From contig CAMCXW010000004.1 of the NCBI GenBank assembly GCA_945883625.1, positions 23,009-87,008 of the forward strand: a stretch of DNA of 64,000 nt, written 5' to 3'. The notes under the pieces were generated by a model that saw only the letters and a program-made list of their open reading frames with translations, was not told the DNA's origin and did no database searches. The DNA is from Spirosoma fluviale (lineage in GTDB: Bacteria > Bacteroidota > Bacteroidia > Cytophagales > Spirosomataceae). A program made the translations under genes and the position numbers. This document shows, one piece after another, positions 40,352-49,945 of the stretch (position 1 is the first letter of the stretch; each line of letters opens with the position of its first letter).

Positions 40352-41657
40352 TAGGTTCGTCTTTCGGTATTTTTCCTGTAATAATCATTTTAATGGTATC
40401 AATTCGAGCGTCAGTTACCGAAATGATTTGGAATTGAAAAGGGCTTAATGTAATAATCTCATTCACGCCAGGAATATCTTCATAAATACTAATAAGCATT
40501 CCTCCCAGCGTTTCATAGTCGCCATCGGGTAAATTCCAAGCATATTTTTCGTTTAAGTAATCGATTTCATGTCGGCCTGAAAGCAAATACGTGTGATCAT
40601 CTAATTCCTTTTCAATCCAATCTTCGGAGTCATCATACTCATCTTGAATTTCACCAAAAATCTGCTCCATCACATCCTCCATGCTGACTAATCCGGAGGT
40701 GCTTCCGAATTCATCAACGACCAATGCCAGTGATTTACGCTCTTTGGAGAACTTGATCATCAGGTCATTCGCTGGCATAGCTTCAGGAACGATTGGAATG
40801 GGGGTTAAAATGGCCAACAGGTCTTTTGGCTTTTTGAATAATTCCAACGAATGGCAATAGCCGATTACCTCCTCAAGTGTTTCTTTGTAAACCAAAACTT
40901 TAGAATGGCCACTTTCGATAAATACATGAGTTAAGCCTTCAATGCCTTCCTCTAATTCAATAGCCGTAATTTCTGTCCGAGGAATCATACATTCGCGGAC
41001 CTTTACTTGTTTGAATTCGAGGGCATTATGGAAAATTTTAGTGTCAACTTCATTTTCCTCTTCAGTCGAAATCTTTCGATTCAAATTTTGTAAATAATGA
41101 TTCAAGTCCGTAAGTCCAAAGGCGGGCTTTTCCTCCGAATAAGGAAGCCGTAAAACTTGGGTAATGAACCATTTAGACAGGCCAACAATACTCCAAACTA
41201 ATGGAAACATGAGTGTATTGATTATCCATATTGGGATGGCAAGGAATTCGAGAATGGCATCTGGATTGATTAAAAAAACACTTTTGGGAGTGAATTCAGA
41301 GGTCATCAAAATTAAGATTGTGGCTAGAATTGAAGCCAATAAGCGGGCGATGATCTCATTTTCGATTACAGGAATGTTATGCAAAATCAAATGGTGGAGA
41401 AACTCTTCCATGAAAATACCATATGCCACGAGGGTAAGTGTATTTCCAATCAACATTGTGCCGATGAATAGGGATGGACTTCGGTTGAAATTAGAAATGA
41501 TTTTGGCGCTTAGAATATTTTGTTTCGACTTAAGTTCGAAGTACAATTTATTCGAGGAAACAAAAGCCATTTCGACTCCAGAAAAGAATGCAGAAAATAC
41601 CATGGAAACGATTATTCCAATGATTTGACTACTTTGAATAGTATATTCTGGACTCAT
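40335..41657 (-). CDS. Hemolysin family protein (CNNM/CBS/CorC_HlyC domains)
   Basis: N-terminal DUF21/CNNM, VRECMIPRTEITAIE, VVDEFGSTSGLVSMEDVMEQIFGEIQDEYD. Confidence 0.95.
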   Translation of the reverse strand: MSPEYTIQSSQIIGIIVSMVFSAFFSGVEMAFVSSNKLYFELKSKQNILSAKIISNFNRSPSLFIGTMLIGNTLTLVAYGIFMEEFLHHLILHNIPVIENEIIARLLASILATILILMTSEFTPKSVFLINPDAILEFLAIPIWIINTLMFPLVWSIVGLSKWFITQVLRLPYSEEKPAFGLTDLNHYLQNLNRKISTEEENEVDTKIFHNALEFKQVKVRECMIPRTEITAIELEEGIEGLTHVFIESGHSKVLVYKETLEEVIGYCHSLELFKKPKDLLAILTPIPIVPEAMPANDLMIKFSKERKSLALVVDEFGSTSGLVSMEDVMEQIFGEIQDEYDDSEDWIEKELDDHTYLLSGRHEIDYLNEKYAWNLPDGDYETLGGMLISIYEDIPGVNEIITLSPFQFQIISVTDARIDTIKMIITGKIPKDEPTKGKH

Positions 41658-41881
41658 TGACTATTTTTTTTTGATTCTTCTTCCTCCTTTTTCAATCGGA
41701 TATTTTTTGAAAATTGATAATAAAAGAGGCAAGCAACGGCGTACATGAGCCATCCATAATGGTAAAATATTTCATTCCAAAAGTCGCCTTGAATCTCCTT
41801 GGGTGTCGGACTATTTAGGTCAATAATCCAAATAATCAAAAATCCGATGGCACCCGAAATACTTAATTTTTCTCTACGGCT
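41654..41881 (-). CDS. Small membrane protein, function unknown
   Basis: MSRREKLSISGAIGFLIIWII...WLMYAVACLFYYQFSKNIRLKKEEEESKKNSQ; two TM-like stretches. Overlaps the neighbouring gene by 4 nt. Confidence 0.6.
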   Translation of the reverse strand, partial: SRREKLSISGAIGFLIIWIIDLNSPTPKEIQGDFWNEIFYHYGWLMYAVACLFYYQFSKNIRLKKEEEESKKNSQ

Positions 41882-41885
41882 CATG

Positions 41886-44429
41886 TTAAGCGATATTTTT
41901 TTCTGTCCGACGAAATGTAGCGACAAATAATCCAATAAACATAAGAATCGATCCAACCCAAACCAAATTGATATACGGTTTTTCCAATGCCTTTATAATA
42001 ATTAAGTCTTGCTGGGTCGTATTAACCGCAAAACTAAACTGCTGTGTCTTTGGGTCTATCGCCGTAAATTTAATTTTTATACCTGTCTCCTCGCTTTCAA
42101 AAGCGGGCATCGCAACCATACCATCCTTAATAATAAAGGTTGGTTTCAAATCAAACTGCTGGAAGTTTTTACCCAACACAAGAAAATTGGCCTGAACAGC
42201 GGCATCTGTTTCGCTTAGGCTTACCCCTTCGACATTTGTTACGCGGCTCACGTCTTTTAGGACGGCTACAAAATCATTTAAAAACAACGTATCGCCAATG
42301 GAGACCTTTGAATTTATAGTTTGACTCCATTGCTTTTCCTCACCCGCCTCGGCAGCCAAGCGTGGGTCTAGCGAAACATAGGTGTAAATATCATGTCCCC
42401 AGGCGTGTTTTACATCCGGCGAAATGGCGGTTCCCATTTTTGGATTTACTTGCCAGCGCGGATATAGTGAAACTACTTTTCCCTCTGCATTCTTAAATTC
42501 TAATTCGTAATAATTATTCTCAGGCTCTACAGTTAGTGTATCCCCTTTTTTCGCAACAGATTCTCCATCTTGTGTCACGTCGCGCAGAGCTACGGCATGA
42601 AAATCCCCCTCAATAATTTCAAAATCTTTTTTGTTGTAGTATCCTGATTTTCCACGAATAGCAATTTTACGGCCTTTATAAGTCACCAAATAATCTTGCA
42701 TTTGCGCCCCTTGTCCTAGCCAAAGTGGAAGATTTTCTTTGTTTTCTTTGTTGTTATCTTTCGTAAATTCTTCGACTTTATTCGAGATGGCAAATCCCGA
42801 CCGATTTAGTGAGACAACTTTAGAGTATCCAGATGAAAACAACACCCCAATCAACATAATCGCTAATCCTACGTGTGCCATTGCACCGCCTGAAAGCGAG
42901 AATTTTTGTTTAATCAAAAACCAAAGGATGTTTCCATTGGCAATTGTAGAAAATAGACTACTCCACAAAAGTACAATGTAGGAAGCCGTATAGATCTTGC
43001 CCAGGTTAACAAATAAAACGGTTAATAAACTGGCAATTAACACCGCATTTAAAAGTGGCTTCCATTTAGTTGATTCCTTAATTTTCCCCCACCAAACGTA
43101 CTGACCTACTGCACTCAAAACAGCAACTGCTACAAAAATCCATATTTGAATTTTACTGTAATGTTCTGCTTGATCAGCAGGTAGTGCCAGATTAGAAACT
43201 AATCCAAAGGCCTCCGCGATAGTATTGTAGACCGGGATAGACGTTGTAAATGTTAGTTGGAATGCCGATAAGCCCAATATAGATGCACCAACAAAAATCC
43301 AGAATTCATTTGAATAGACCCCAATTTCCTTTTCGTCTTTGGGTAAGTCTTTCCAACGGTACCAAGCAAATGCGATGGCACCAACAAGGAAAGTTAGCAT
43401 GTAAACGAGTAATTGACCAGATAATCCAAGATCAGTAAAAGAGTGCACTGATGCATTTCCTAATACACCGGAACGATTTAAGAAAGTTGAGTACAGAACC
43501 AAAATAAAGGCTGAAATCACCAAAATTATAGAGGTCTTTAATGCGGCACTTGAATTACGGTAGGCGACCATAGTGTGGATGGCTCCAATTAGAACTAGCC
43601 AAGGCACAAGCGAAGCGTTTTCAACGGGATCCCAATTCCAATAACCACCAAAATTTAAGGTTTCATATGCCCAGTAAGCCCCCATCAAAATTCCAATGCC
43701 TAGGATACCACCGCAGGCCAATGCCCATGGTAATGCGGGTTTAATCCATTCGGTCAACTTATTTTTCCAAAGCCCTGCAATTAAGTAGGCAAATGGAATT
43801 AAAGTCATGGCAAAACCTAGAAACAAGGTAGGAGGATGAATGACCATCCAATAATTCTGTAATAGTGGATTTAAGCCTCGGCCATCTTTCGGGATAAAGT
43901 TTGGCTGCATGCTCCAAACGGGCAAGTCGGGTTGTGCTTCGCGCAAAAGCAAGAATGGGGAGGAGCCAATTTTCAAGTCGATGACCGGAATGATAACGCC
44001 AATAATCATGGAGGTTAAGAAGGTTTGAACAAGCGCAAAAACGGTCATCACTGGGCCCTCCCAAGTGGGATTTCTGATCATCAACAGCAAACCAAGTAGC
44101 GCCTGCCAAAATATCCAAAGTAAGAAACTGCCTTCTTGTCCTTCCCAAAAACAAGAAATCATAAACTGAAGTGGTAGGGCAAGCGAAGCATGGGTAAACG
44201 CGTAATGGTATTCGAAATAGTGATTGTAAATGATGTGAAAAAGGCTGTAGGCCACACCGATTACAGCGGCAAAATGAATGAAAAACAAGGTTCGCGCAGT
44301 TTGTCTCCATTCCGTGTTTAGCGCATCTGTTTGACTCGTCTTGTAGTACGCGAATGTAGCGAGAAGAGCCGTTACAAATGAGATAATGACGAGGCCATGT
44401 CCTATTTGGCCAATACTTTCGTGTATCAT
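41886..44429 (-). CDS. ccmF: Cytochrome c biogenesis protein CcmF/CcsA family
   Basis: GSFLLWIFW, GGYWNWDPVENASLVPWL WWD-like motif, 15-TM-type layout. Confidence 0.93.
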   Translation of the reverse strand: MIHESIGQIGHGLVIISFVTALLATFAYYKTSQTDALNTEWRQTARTLFFIHFAAVIGVAYSLFHIIYNHYFEYHYAFTHASLALPLQFMISCFWEGQEGSFLLWIFWQALLGLLLMIRNPTWEGPVMTVFALVQTFLTSMIIGVIIPVIDLKIGSSPFLLLREAQPDLPVWSMQPNFIPKDGRGLNPLLQNYWMVIHPPTLFLGFAMTLIPFAYLIAGLWKNKLTEWIKPALPWALACGGILGIGILMGAYWAYETLNFGGYWNWDPVENASLVPWLVLIGAIHTMVAYRNSSAALKTSIILVISAFILVLYSTFLNRSGVLGNASVHSFTDLGLSGQLLVYMLTFLVGAIAFAWYRWKDLPKDEKEIGVYSNEFWIFVGASILGLSAFQLTFTTSIPVYNTIAEAFGLVSNLALPADQAEHYSKIQIWIFVAVAVLSAVGQYVWWGKIKESTKWKPLLNAVLIASLLTVLFVNLGKIYTASYIVLLWSSLFSTIANGNILWFLIKQKFSLSGGAMAHVGLAIMLIGVLFSSGYSKVVSLNRSGFAISNKVEEFTKDNNKENKENLPLWLGQGAQMQDYLVTYKGRKIAIRGKSGYYNKKDFEIIEGDFHAVALRDVTQDGESVAKKGDTLTVEPENNYYELEFKNAEGKVVSLYPRWQVNPKMGTAISPDVKHAWGHDIYTYVSLDPRLAAEAGEEKQWSQTINSKVSIGDTLFLNDFVAVLKDVSRVTNVEGVSLSETDAAVQANFLVLGKNFQQFDLKPTFIIKDGMVAMPAFESEETGIKIKFTAIDPKTQQFSFAVNTTQQDLIIIKALEKPYINLVWVGSILMFIGLFVATFRRTEKNIA

Positions 44430-44431
44430 AA

Positions 44432-44875
44432 TTATTTTTTTGCTTCTACTGAGGCGCTTGAGTCGGCGGAAATTTTACCCTCTTGGTATTTCGATGGGCA
44501 TTTCAATAATATTTTATCACAATAAAAAATCTTGTCGGCCTTCATACTTCCCACCAGCACGATTTTTTCTGATTTCTCAAAATCCTGCGGTTTCGGAGCA
44601 GCATAAATTACTTCGTTTTCTCTTCCCAAACTATCCTCTACACTAAATTGCAGCCTGTTGGCATCTAACGCAGGGTTAAATTGTAACCCTACAATATGCC
44701 CTTGCGCGTCTTTCTTTAACTTGCCGACCACATGAACTTTTTGATTTGGATCTTGCTGGCCGATGCGTTCTGCTTCATCGAAGCCTACATACGTACTTGC
44801 GTCACTTGTAGTAATTAGTATAATTCCGATGGCAATCGCAATAAGGATTAGCCCTACGATATGTGTTTTTTTCAT
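44432..44875 (-). CDS. ccmE: Cytochrome c maturation protein CcmE, CxxxY variant
   Basis: N-terminal TM anchor, OB-fold VHVVGKLKKD..., C-terminal KILLKCPSKYQEGK. Confidence 0.88.
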   Translation of the reverse strand: MKKTHIVGLILIAIAIGIILITTSDASTYVGFDEAERIGQQDPNQKVHVVGKLKKDAQGHIVGLQFNPALDANRLQFSVEDSLGRENEVIYAAPKPQDFEKSEKIVLVGSMKADKIFYCDKILLKCPSKYQEGKISADSSASVEAKK

Positions 44876-45078
44876 TTGAGGCGATTTTCTAAATCAGTGA
44901 TTTTGCGGTCTAAGCGAAACAAATACACAAATAATCCCACCAAAATGATACCGATTACCGCGATTACCACATTTATTTTACCGTCGGCCCGAAATTGATC
45001 GGCCATTTCTACCTCGGATTGTGCATCTGCCACGAAAGTAGTTAGTATTAAAAGCAGGCTGAATAAGTTCGTTTTCAT
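44872..45078 (-). CDS. CcmD-like small membrane protein
   Basis: Position between ccmC and ccmE; signal plus one TM, FRADGKINVVIAVIGIILVGLFVYLFRLDRKITDLENRLK. Confidence 0.75.
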   Translation of the reverse strand: MKTNLFSLLLILTTFVADAQSEVEMADQFRADGKINVVIAVIGIILVGLFVYLFRLDRKITDLENRLK

Positions 45079-45079
45079 A

Positions 45080-45754
45080 TTATTCTTTTTCTTCGATTTG
45101 TTGTTCAATCTGTTTAATTCTGACGCGCAGATTCGAAATCCAGAATCCTAACATGGTCCAGCCGATTATCGCTGGATAAAATACCATACGCATGCGATTG
45201 TCTAAGTCCATGGAATTGAATCCAGGATTACCGCCATTCCCCGGGTGCAATGAATCCGTCATGCGGGGAAGTATCCAAATGAGCACCATGAAAACAACAA
45301 AGGCAAATATATTGTATACGGATGATATTCGAGCTTTTTGTTGGTCATCTGGGAGTGAAGAGCGAACCAATAAATAGGCAAGATAAATCAGTAAGCCTAC
45401 AGCAACGGAATTTAATTTTGGGTCGTTTGTCCACCAATCACCCCATGTAAATTTGGCCCAAAAGGACCCAGTTATTAGGCCTAAAATAGCAAAAATAAGA
45501 CCTGTTTCGACATAGGCATAGGATTTGGTGTCTGCCTGCAGATCTCCTTTCCGGAGGTATTGAATAGAATGATATACGGATGTTCCTAGTAAGAATATCA
45601 TGGTAAACCACATCGTTACGTGAAAATACAAGTTCCGTACTGTTTCGTTTAATATAGCTTGACGAGGCACTTTACCATTTAAACCTGCATAGACGGTGTA
45701 AAAAAGAAGTGTAATGCAAACGAATTTCCAAAAGTTCTTTTTCAATGTCTCCAT
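45080..45754 (-). CDS. ccmC: Cytochrome c biogenesis protein CcmC/CcsA-type haem exporter
   Basis: FWAKFTWGDWWTNDPKLNSVAVGLLIYLAYLLVR (WWD region), six TM segments. Confidence 0.92.
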   Translation of the reverse strand: METLKKNFWKFVCITLLFYTVYAGLNGKVPRQAILNETVRNLYFHVTMWFTMIFLLGTSVYHSIQYLRKGDLQADTKSYAYVETGLIFAILGLITGSFWAKFTWGDWWTNDPKLNSVAVGLLIYLAYLLVRSSLPDDQQKARISSVYNIFAFVVFMVLIWILPRMTDSLHPGNGGNPGFNSMDLDNRMRMVFYPAIIGWTMLGFWISNLRVRIKQIEQQIEEKE

Positions 45755-46407
45755 ATATAGGGAAATAAGATGCCTGACAAAACGACTACAATCGTATTTA
45801 ATGAGCCTAGAATGGCAATTTCGTCATAATTTTCTTGAATGGAAATTCCGTCCATAGCACTTTTCGATAATTTCAATACGAGTAGTAGTAAAGGAATGAT
45901 AATAGGGAAACTTAAAACGGCCATTAATGTTGCCGAATTTTCAGCTTGTGCTGCAATGCCTGCCATGAGTGTGAGCGTTGAAGCAAGACCGATGGACCCT
46001 AAAATAATGGATAGGAGGTAAAGTGGCATGTTTCCAACGGGGTTTCCCATGACCCAGGAATAAAATAAAATTCCAATCAATGAAACCCCAATCATGACGA
46101 TTGAATTATAAATTATTTTAGAATAGATGACTGCCTCCGGGCTAACAAGGGTGTAGTAAAAGAGGTTTCGTTGGCTTGGTTCCTGTGTAAAACTCTTCGC
46201 GATTGCATTGATAGCGATGAAAAGCAGGATAATCCAAAACAACGTATTCCAAGTTATGGGGTTGATGCTATGTTGTTTGGCTTTAAAAGAAAGGTAACAA
46301 ACGAAAATGGTGGAGGCTAGGTAAAGCAGCAATCCATGCAGCGCATAGCGCTGACGCCATTCCAATTGCATTTCTTTTTTGACTAAAACAGATATATGAC
46401 CGAACAT
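45742..46407 (-). CDS. ccmB: Haem exporter protein CcmB
   Basis: VLVKKEMQLEWRQRYALHGLLLY...FTQEPSQRNLFYYTLVSPEAVIYSKIIYN; SFPIIIPLLLL. Confidence 0.9.
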   Translation of the reverse strand: MFGHISVLVKKEMQLEWRQRYALHGLLLYLASTIFVCYLSFKAKQHSINPITWNTLFWIILLFIAINAIAKSFTQEPSQRNLFYYTLVSPEAVIYSKIIYNSIVMIGVSLIGILFYSWVMGNPVGNMPLYLLSIILGSIGLASTLTLMAGIAAQAENSATLMAVLSFPIIIPLLLLVLKLSKSAMDGISIQENYDEIAILGSLNTIVVVLSGILFPYIWRH

Positions 46408-46521
46408 TTTGATTGAAAAATCCTAAAGGATCGGCAATTTACGATAGAAATTTTGCTTTCGGATACATTACGAACTAAAACTATTGCTTATCATTTTTTA
46501 GGTCAAAAATACTTAGTACAT

Positions 46522-46535
46522 TTAGCCTAATTTTG
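46522..46535. promoter_or_regulatory. Possible DtxR/IdeR-like half-site core (TTAGCCTAA) overlapping a TAATTTTG promoter element upstream of feoAB
   Basis: TTAGCCTAA (46522-46530) equals the core of the DtxR/IdeR consensus TTAGGTTAGSCTAACCTAA; TAATTTTG at 46528-46535 matches TAnnTTTG. Confidence 0.35.
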
Positions 46536-46556
46536 AATAATTCTAAATAAGTACAC

Positions 46557-46796
46557 TTGAATACGCGTAAGACTTTAGCTGATTTAAAAATAGGAGAACG
46601 AGGTGAAATTATTGGTTTTACAGATGCCTTGCTTTCGTTAAAGTTATTGGAAATGGGGTGTTTGCCTGGTTCTGATGTAGAAATGACGCATTTGGCTCCA
46701 TTTGGAGATCCGATAGCAATTAAGGTCTCCGGGTATACCTTGACAATGCGCAAGGATGAGGCGGCAACTATTCAAATTAATCCCTTAAAAAACTGA
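46557..46796 (+). CDS. feoA: FeoA family protein
   Basis: TLADLKIGERGEIIGF...LLEMGCLPGSDVEMTHLAPFGDPIAIKVSGYTLTMRKDEAATI; TTG start. Confidence 0.9.
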   Translation: MNTRKTLADLKIGERGEIIGFTDALLSLKLLEMGCLPGSDVEMTHLAPFGDPIAIKVSGYTLTMRKDEAATIQINPLKN

Positions 46797-46798
46797 TT

Positions 46799-48925
46799 TT
46801 GTCTCAAAGACCTAAAATAGCGTTAATTGGTAATCCAAATGCTGGAAAATCCTCTTTGTTCAATAGCCTGACAGGTTTGCGGCAAAAGACGGGGAACTTT
46901 CCAGGTGTTACAATGGATAAGCTGACAGGTGTATGGGAAATTGAACCGGGAAAGGAGGTTGACATATTAGACTTACCTGGTATCTACAGCATTTACCCGA
47001 AGTCCATTGACGAGGAGTTGGTTATCAATATTTTGGGTAACCCTACCCATGAAGATTATCCGGACATGGCGATTGTGGTGGCGGATGCTTCTAATTTAAA
47101 ACGAAATTTATTGCTTTTTTCGCAGGTGCGTGATTTGGGTATACCCACGGTACTTGCTTTAAATATGATTGATGTTGCGGAGTCAGAAGGTTATGTGATT
47201 AACTCAATCAAGTTAGCCCGCGAGTTAAATGTCGAGGTAGCTGAAATTAATGCGAAAAAAGGGATTGGTGTTAATGGCTTACGTTTGGCTGTAAGTAAAA
47301 CGTTAGCGAATCGATACGCGTCAAATGATGGACTGCCGTTGCCAGTGGATGAGCAATTGCTGGCAGGGATTGAATTGAAGTTTGGGGAGGCGGATCCATA
47401 CCGTTCTTTATTGTGGCTTATGGAGCATGATCGGTTGAAAATGTTTTCACCGGATCAGCGCAAGACCTTTGATGCGATACAGGATGAATTCCAATTTAAA
47501 TCTGAAGAATACAAAACTTCTGAGACGGTCAAAAGGTATGAAGCCTTATCCGAGGTTGTCGAGCGCTGTGTTATAAATTTGAATCGTCAATGGGATGCTC
47601 CGCCTGTTAAAACGTGGACGGATCGGCTTGATTCACTTTTTTTACATTCGGTAGGCGGGTATTTATTTTTCTTCTTGCTATTATTTGTGATGTTTCAGGC
47701 GGTATTTACCTGGGCAGTCTACCCGATGGATGCGATTGATGGGGGAGTGGCGTATTTGAATGATTGGTTGAAAGCAGTTTTGCCTGCATCTGCTTTGACG
47801 GGCTTATTGACCGATGGCCTTGTGGCCGGAATTGGTGGAGTTTTGATTTTCGTGCCTCAAATTGCTTTTCTATTTTTCTTCATTGCCATGTTGGAGGAAA
47901 CGGGCTATATGTCTCGTGTTATGTTTATCATGGATAAATTGATGCGTCGATTTGGCTTGAATGGCAAATCTGTTGTACCATTGATTTCAGGGGTTGCATG
48001 TGCTGTGCCTGCTATCATGAGTACGCGGTCAATTGGATCATGGAAAGATCGTTTGATTACAATTATGGTGACGCCCTTGATGTCTTGTTCGGCTCGTTTG
48101 CCTATTTACACCATCTTAATTTCGTTGGTTGTTCCGGAAAAAAGCATCTTGTTTGGGCTATTCAATTTGCAGGGATTGGCTCTTTTTGGTATGTATTTAT
48201 TGGGCTTTTTAATGGCCATTATTTCAGCCTGGGTGATGAAGCAAATTTTGCAGGTGAAAGAGCGAAGTTATTTTATCATGGAATTACCCACCTACAAAGC
48301 GCCTAGGTTCAAACACATGGCGATTTCTATCTTAAATTCAGTCAAGGCCTTTGTTTTTGAAGCCGGTAAAATTATTGTTGCCATATCAATTGTTTTATGG
48401 GTATTAGCTAGTTATGGACCAGGTGATAGTATGAGCGAAGTTGATGCACGCTTACGAAAAGCTAACCCTATGTTATCAGCCAGTGAGTTATCCAATCGAA
48501 TCGCTGCAGAAAAGTTGGAGCAATCTTATGCCGGACATTTTGGACATTTTATAGAGCCTGCTATAAAACCGTTAGGTTACGATTGGAAAATAGGTATTGC
48601 TTTAATAACGTCATTTGCTGCGCGCGAGGTGTTTGTGGGAACGATGTCCACTATTTACAGTTTGGGTGGAGATGTGGATGATGAAAATGCAACAATTAAG
48701 AATCGGATGCGCGCCGAAATCAACCCTGATACTGGGAAGCCACTTTATGATGCCGCACTTGGATTTTCTTTGTTGATATTTTATGCTTTTGCAATGCAAT
48801 GCATGAGTACGTTAGCGACGACCTACCGGGAAACAAAATCGTGGAAATATCCCGCGATCCAGTTTTTCTACATGACTGCCTTAGCTTATTTGGCTGCGTT
48901 CATCACCTACCAGGTGTTGGCTTAG
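46799..48925 (+). CDS. feoB: Ferrous iron transport protein B
   Basis: G-domain IALIGNPNAGKSSLFNSLTGLRQKTGNFPGVTMDKL, DLPGIYS; TM gate regions SGVACAVPAIMSTR and FAAREVFVGTMSTIYSLGG. TTG start. Confidence 0.96.
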   Translation: MSQRPKIALIGNPNAGKSSLFNSLTGLRQKTGNFPGVTMDKLTGVWEIEPGKEVDILDLPGIYSIYPKSIDEELVINILGNPTHEDYPDMAIVVADASNLKRNLLLFSQVRDLGIPTVLALNMIDVAESEGYVINSIKLARELNVEVAEINAKKGIGVNGLRLAVSKTLANRYASNDGLPLPVDEQLLAGIELKFGEADPYRSLLWLMEHDRLKMFSPDQRKTFDAIQDEFQFKSEEYKTSETVKRYEALSEVVERCVINLNRQWDAPPVKTWTDRLDSLFLHSVGGYLFFFLLLFVMFQAVFTWAVYPMDAIDGGVAYLNDWLKAVLPASALTGLLTDGLVAGIGGVLIFVPQIAFLFFFIAMLEETGYMSRVMFIMDKLMRRFGLNGKSVVPLISGVACAVPAIMSTRSIGSWKDRLITIMVTPLMSCSARLPIYTILISLVVPEKSILFGLFNLQGLALFGMYLLGFLMAIISAWVMKQILQVKERSYFIMELPTYKAPRFKHMAISILNSVKAFVFEAGKIIVAISIVLWVLASYGPGDSMSEVDARLRKANPMLSASELSNRIAAEKLEQSYAGHFGHFIEPAIKPLGYDWKIGIALITSFAAREVFVGTMSTIYSLGGDVDDENATIKNRMRAEINPDTGKPLYDAALGFSLLIFYAFAMQCMSTLATTYRETKSWKYPAIQFFYMTALAYLAAFITYQVLA

Positions 48926-49371
48926 AAGTTGACAGGAATGGACGTTGCCGCCAGGTTACTCGACCCTTTTGCTAATAGCTTTCCTTCTTCATTATAAAGT
49001 TTGGCTTCTACATTCGCAATTTTCTTACCTACGCGATAAACCTCGGAAACGGCTATTACTTTTTCACCTGCTTTTGCTCCAAAAAGAAAATCAACATGTA
49101 AGTTGATGGTCACATAGAGGTGTTCTATTTTTAACGTAATGAGTGTCATCCCCATGATCTCATCCAAAATTGTGGTGATGATTCCACCATGCATTATTTG
49201 CGCATGGTTGCACTGGTCGGGGCGAACGTCAAATTCAGCCGTAATTGACCCTGCGGAGGCTTTTAGCAAAGTTCCATCCAGCCAGGTTGTAATAGGATTG
49301 GGATTTCCATCCGCAATTTTTTTATTTAAATTCTGATTTAAAAATGCGATAATTGACTCGTTTGGGATCAT
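48922..49371 (-). CDS. Hotdog-fold PaaI-type thioesterase
   Basis: RPDQCNHAQIMHGGIITTILDEIMGMTL...VTINLHVDFLFGAKAGEKVIAVSEV. Start trimmed to MIPNESII. Confidence 0.88.
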   Translation of the reverse strand: MIPNESIIAFLNQNLNKKIADGNPNPITTWLDGTLLKASAGSITAEFDVRPDQCNHAQIMHGGIITTILDEIMGMTLITLKIEHLYVTINLHVDFLFGAKAGEKVIAVSEVYRVGKKIANVEAKLYNEEGKLLAKGSSNLAATSIPVNF

Positions 49372-49396
49372 CTTAGGCGTTAGTTTAAGGGGGTAA

Positions 49397-49816
49397 TTAA
49401 GAGCGGGACCATGTAGAGGTTCGGCCAAACATAGCTGAGCCTACAAAACCGCGAATGTCTAGTTTTTGATTTTTGTCTTTTACCTTTAAAATGCAATCAT
49501 AGGTTTTGCCAGAATTCGGGTCGTAAATTGTGCCTGATTCCCAGCTTTCCCCTGTAAATGTAAAGTTTTGAAGGATGACCGTACCTACTAAGTCGCGGTT
49601 TCTGAGTTTAGGATCTGGATTGTTTGTGTCCTTTTTCCCAGGAATTTTCCCCCAAGATATTTTTCCAAAATAACGGTCTCCTTGTTTAAAAATTGTGATT
49701 TTTCCATCCCGCTTTTCCGAAACCCATTCCCCAAGAATCTGGTCTGAACTACCGTTTGCGGCACTGTTAAACGTAATAAAAAGCGAACAAATTAATAAAA
49801 GAAAAAAAGGTCTCAT
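49397..49816 (-). CDS. DUF2147 domain-containing secreted protein
   Basis: Signal peptide; DQILGEWVSEKRDGKITIFKQGDRYFGKISW...NRDLVGTVILQNFTFTGESWESGTIYDPNSGKTYDC. Confidence 0.88.
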   Translation of the reverse strand: MRPFFLLLICSLFITFNSAANGSSDQILGEWVSEKRDGKITIFKQGDRYFGKISWGKIPGKKDTNNPDPKLRNRDLVGTVILQNFTFTGESWESGTIYDPNSGKTYDCILKVKDKNQKLDIRGFVGSAMFGRTSTWSRS

Positions 49817-49859
49817 GATGGTAAGTTTTATTCCGACAAATATATGAGTATTTTGGGAT

Positions 49860-49890
49860 TTGCCACAACGAGATGGAATGCTTATTTTTG
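49860..49890 (+). promoter_or_regulatory. Putative Bacteroidota promoter (TTG-N20-TATTTTTG) for the comA-like gene
   Basis: TTG at 49860-49862, TATTTTTG at 49883-49890. Confidence 0.55.
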
Positions 49891-49945
49891 CGAACTAGTG
49901 TCTAGCATGTACGTATTTAATTAATAGTTACAATCTAAAAAACCT

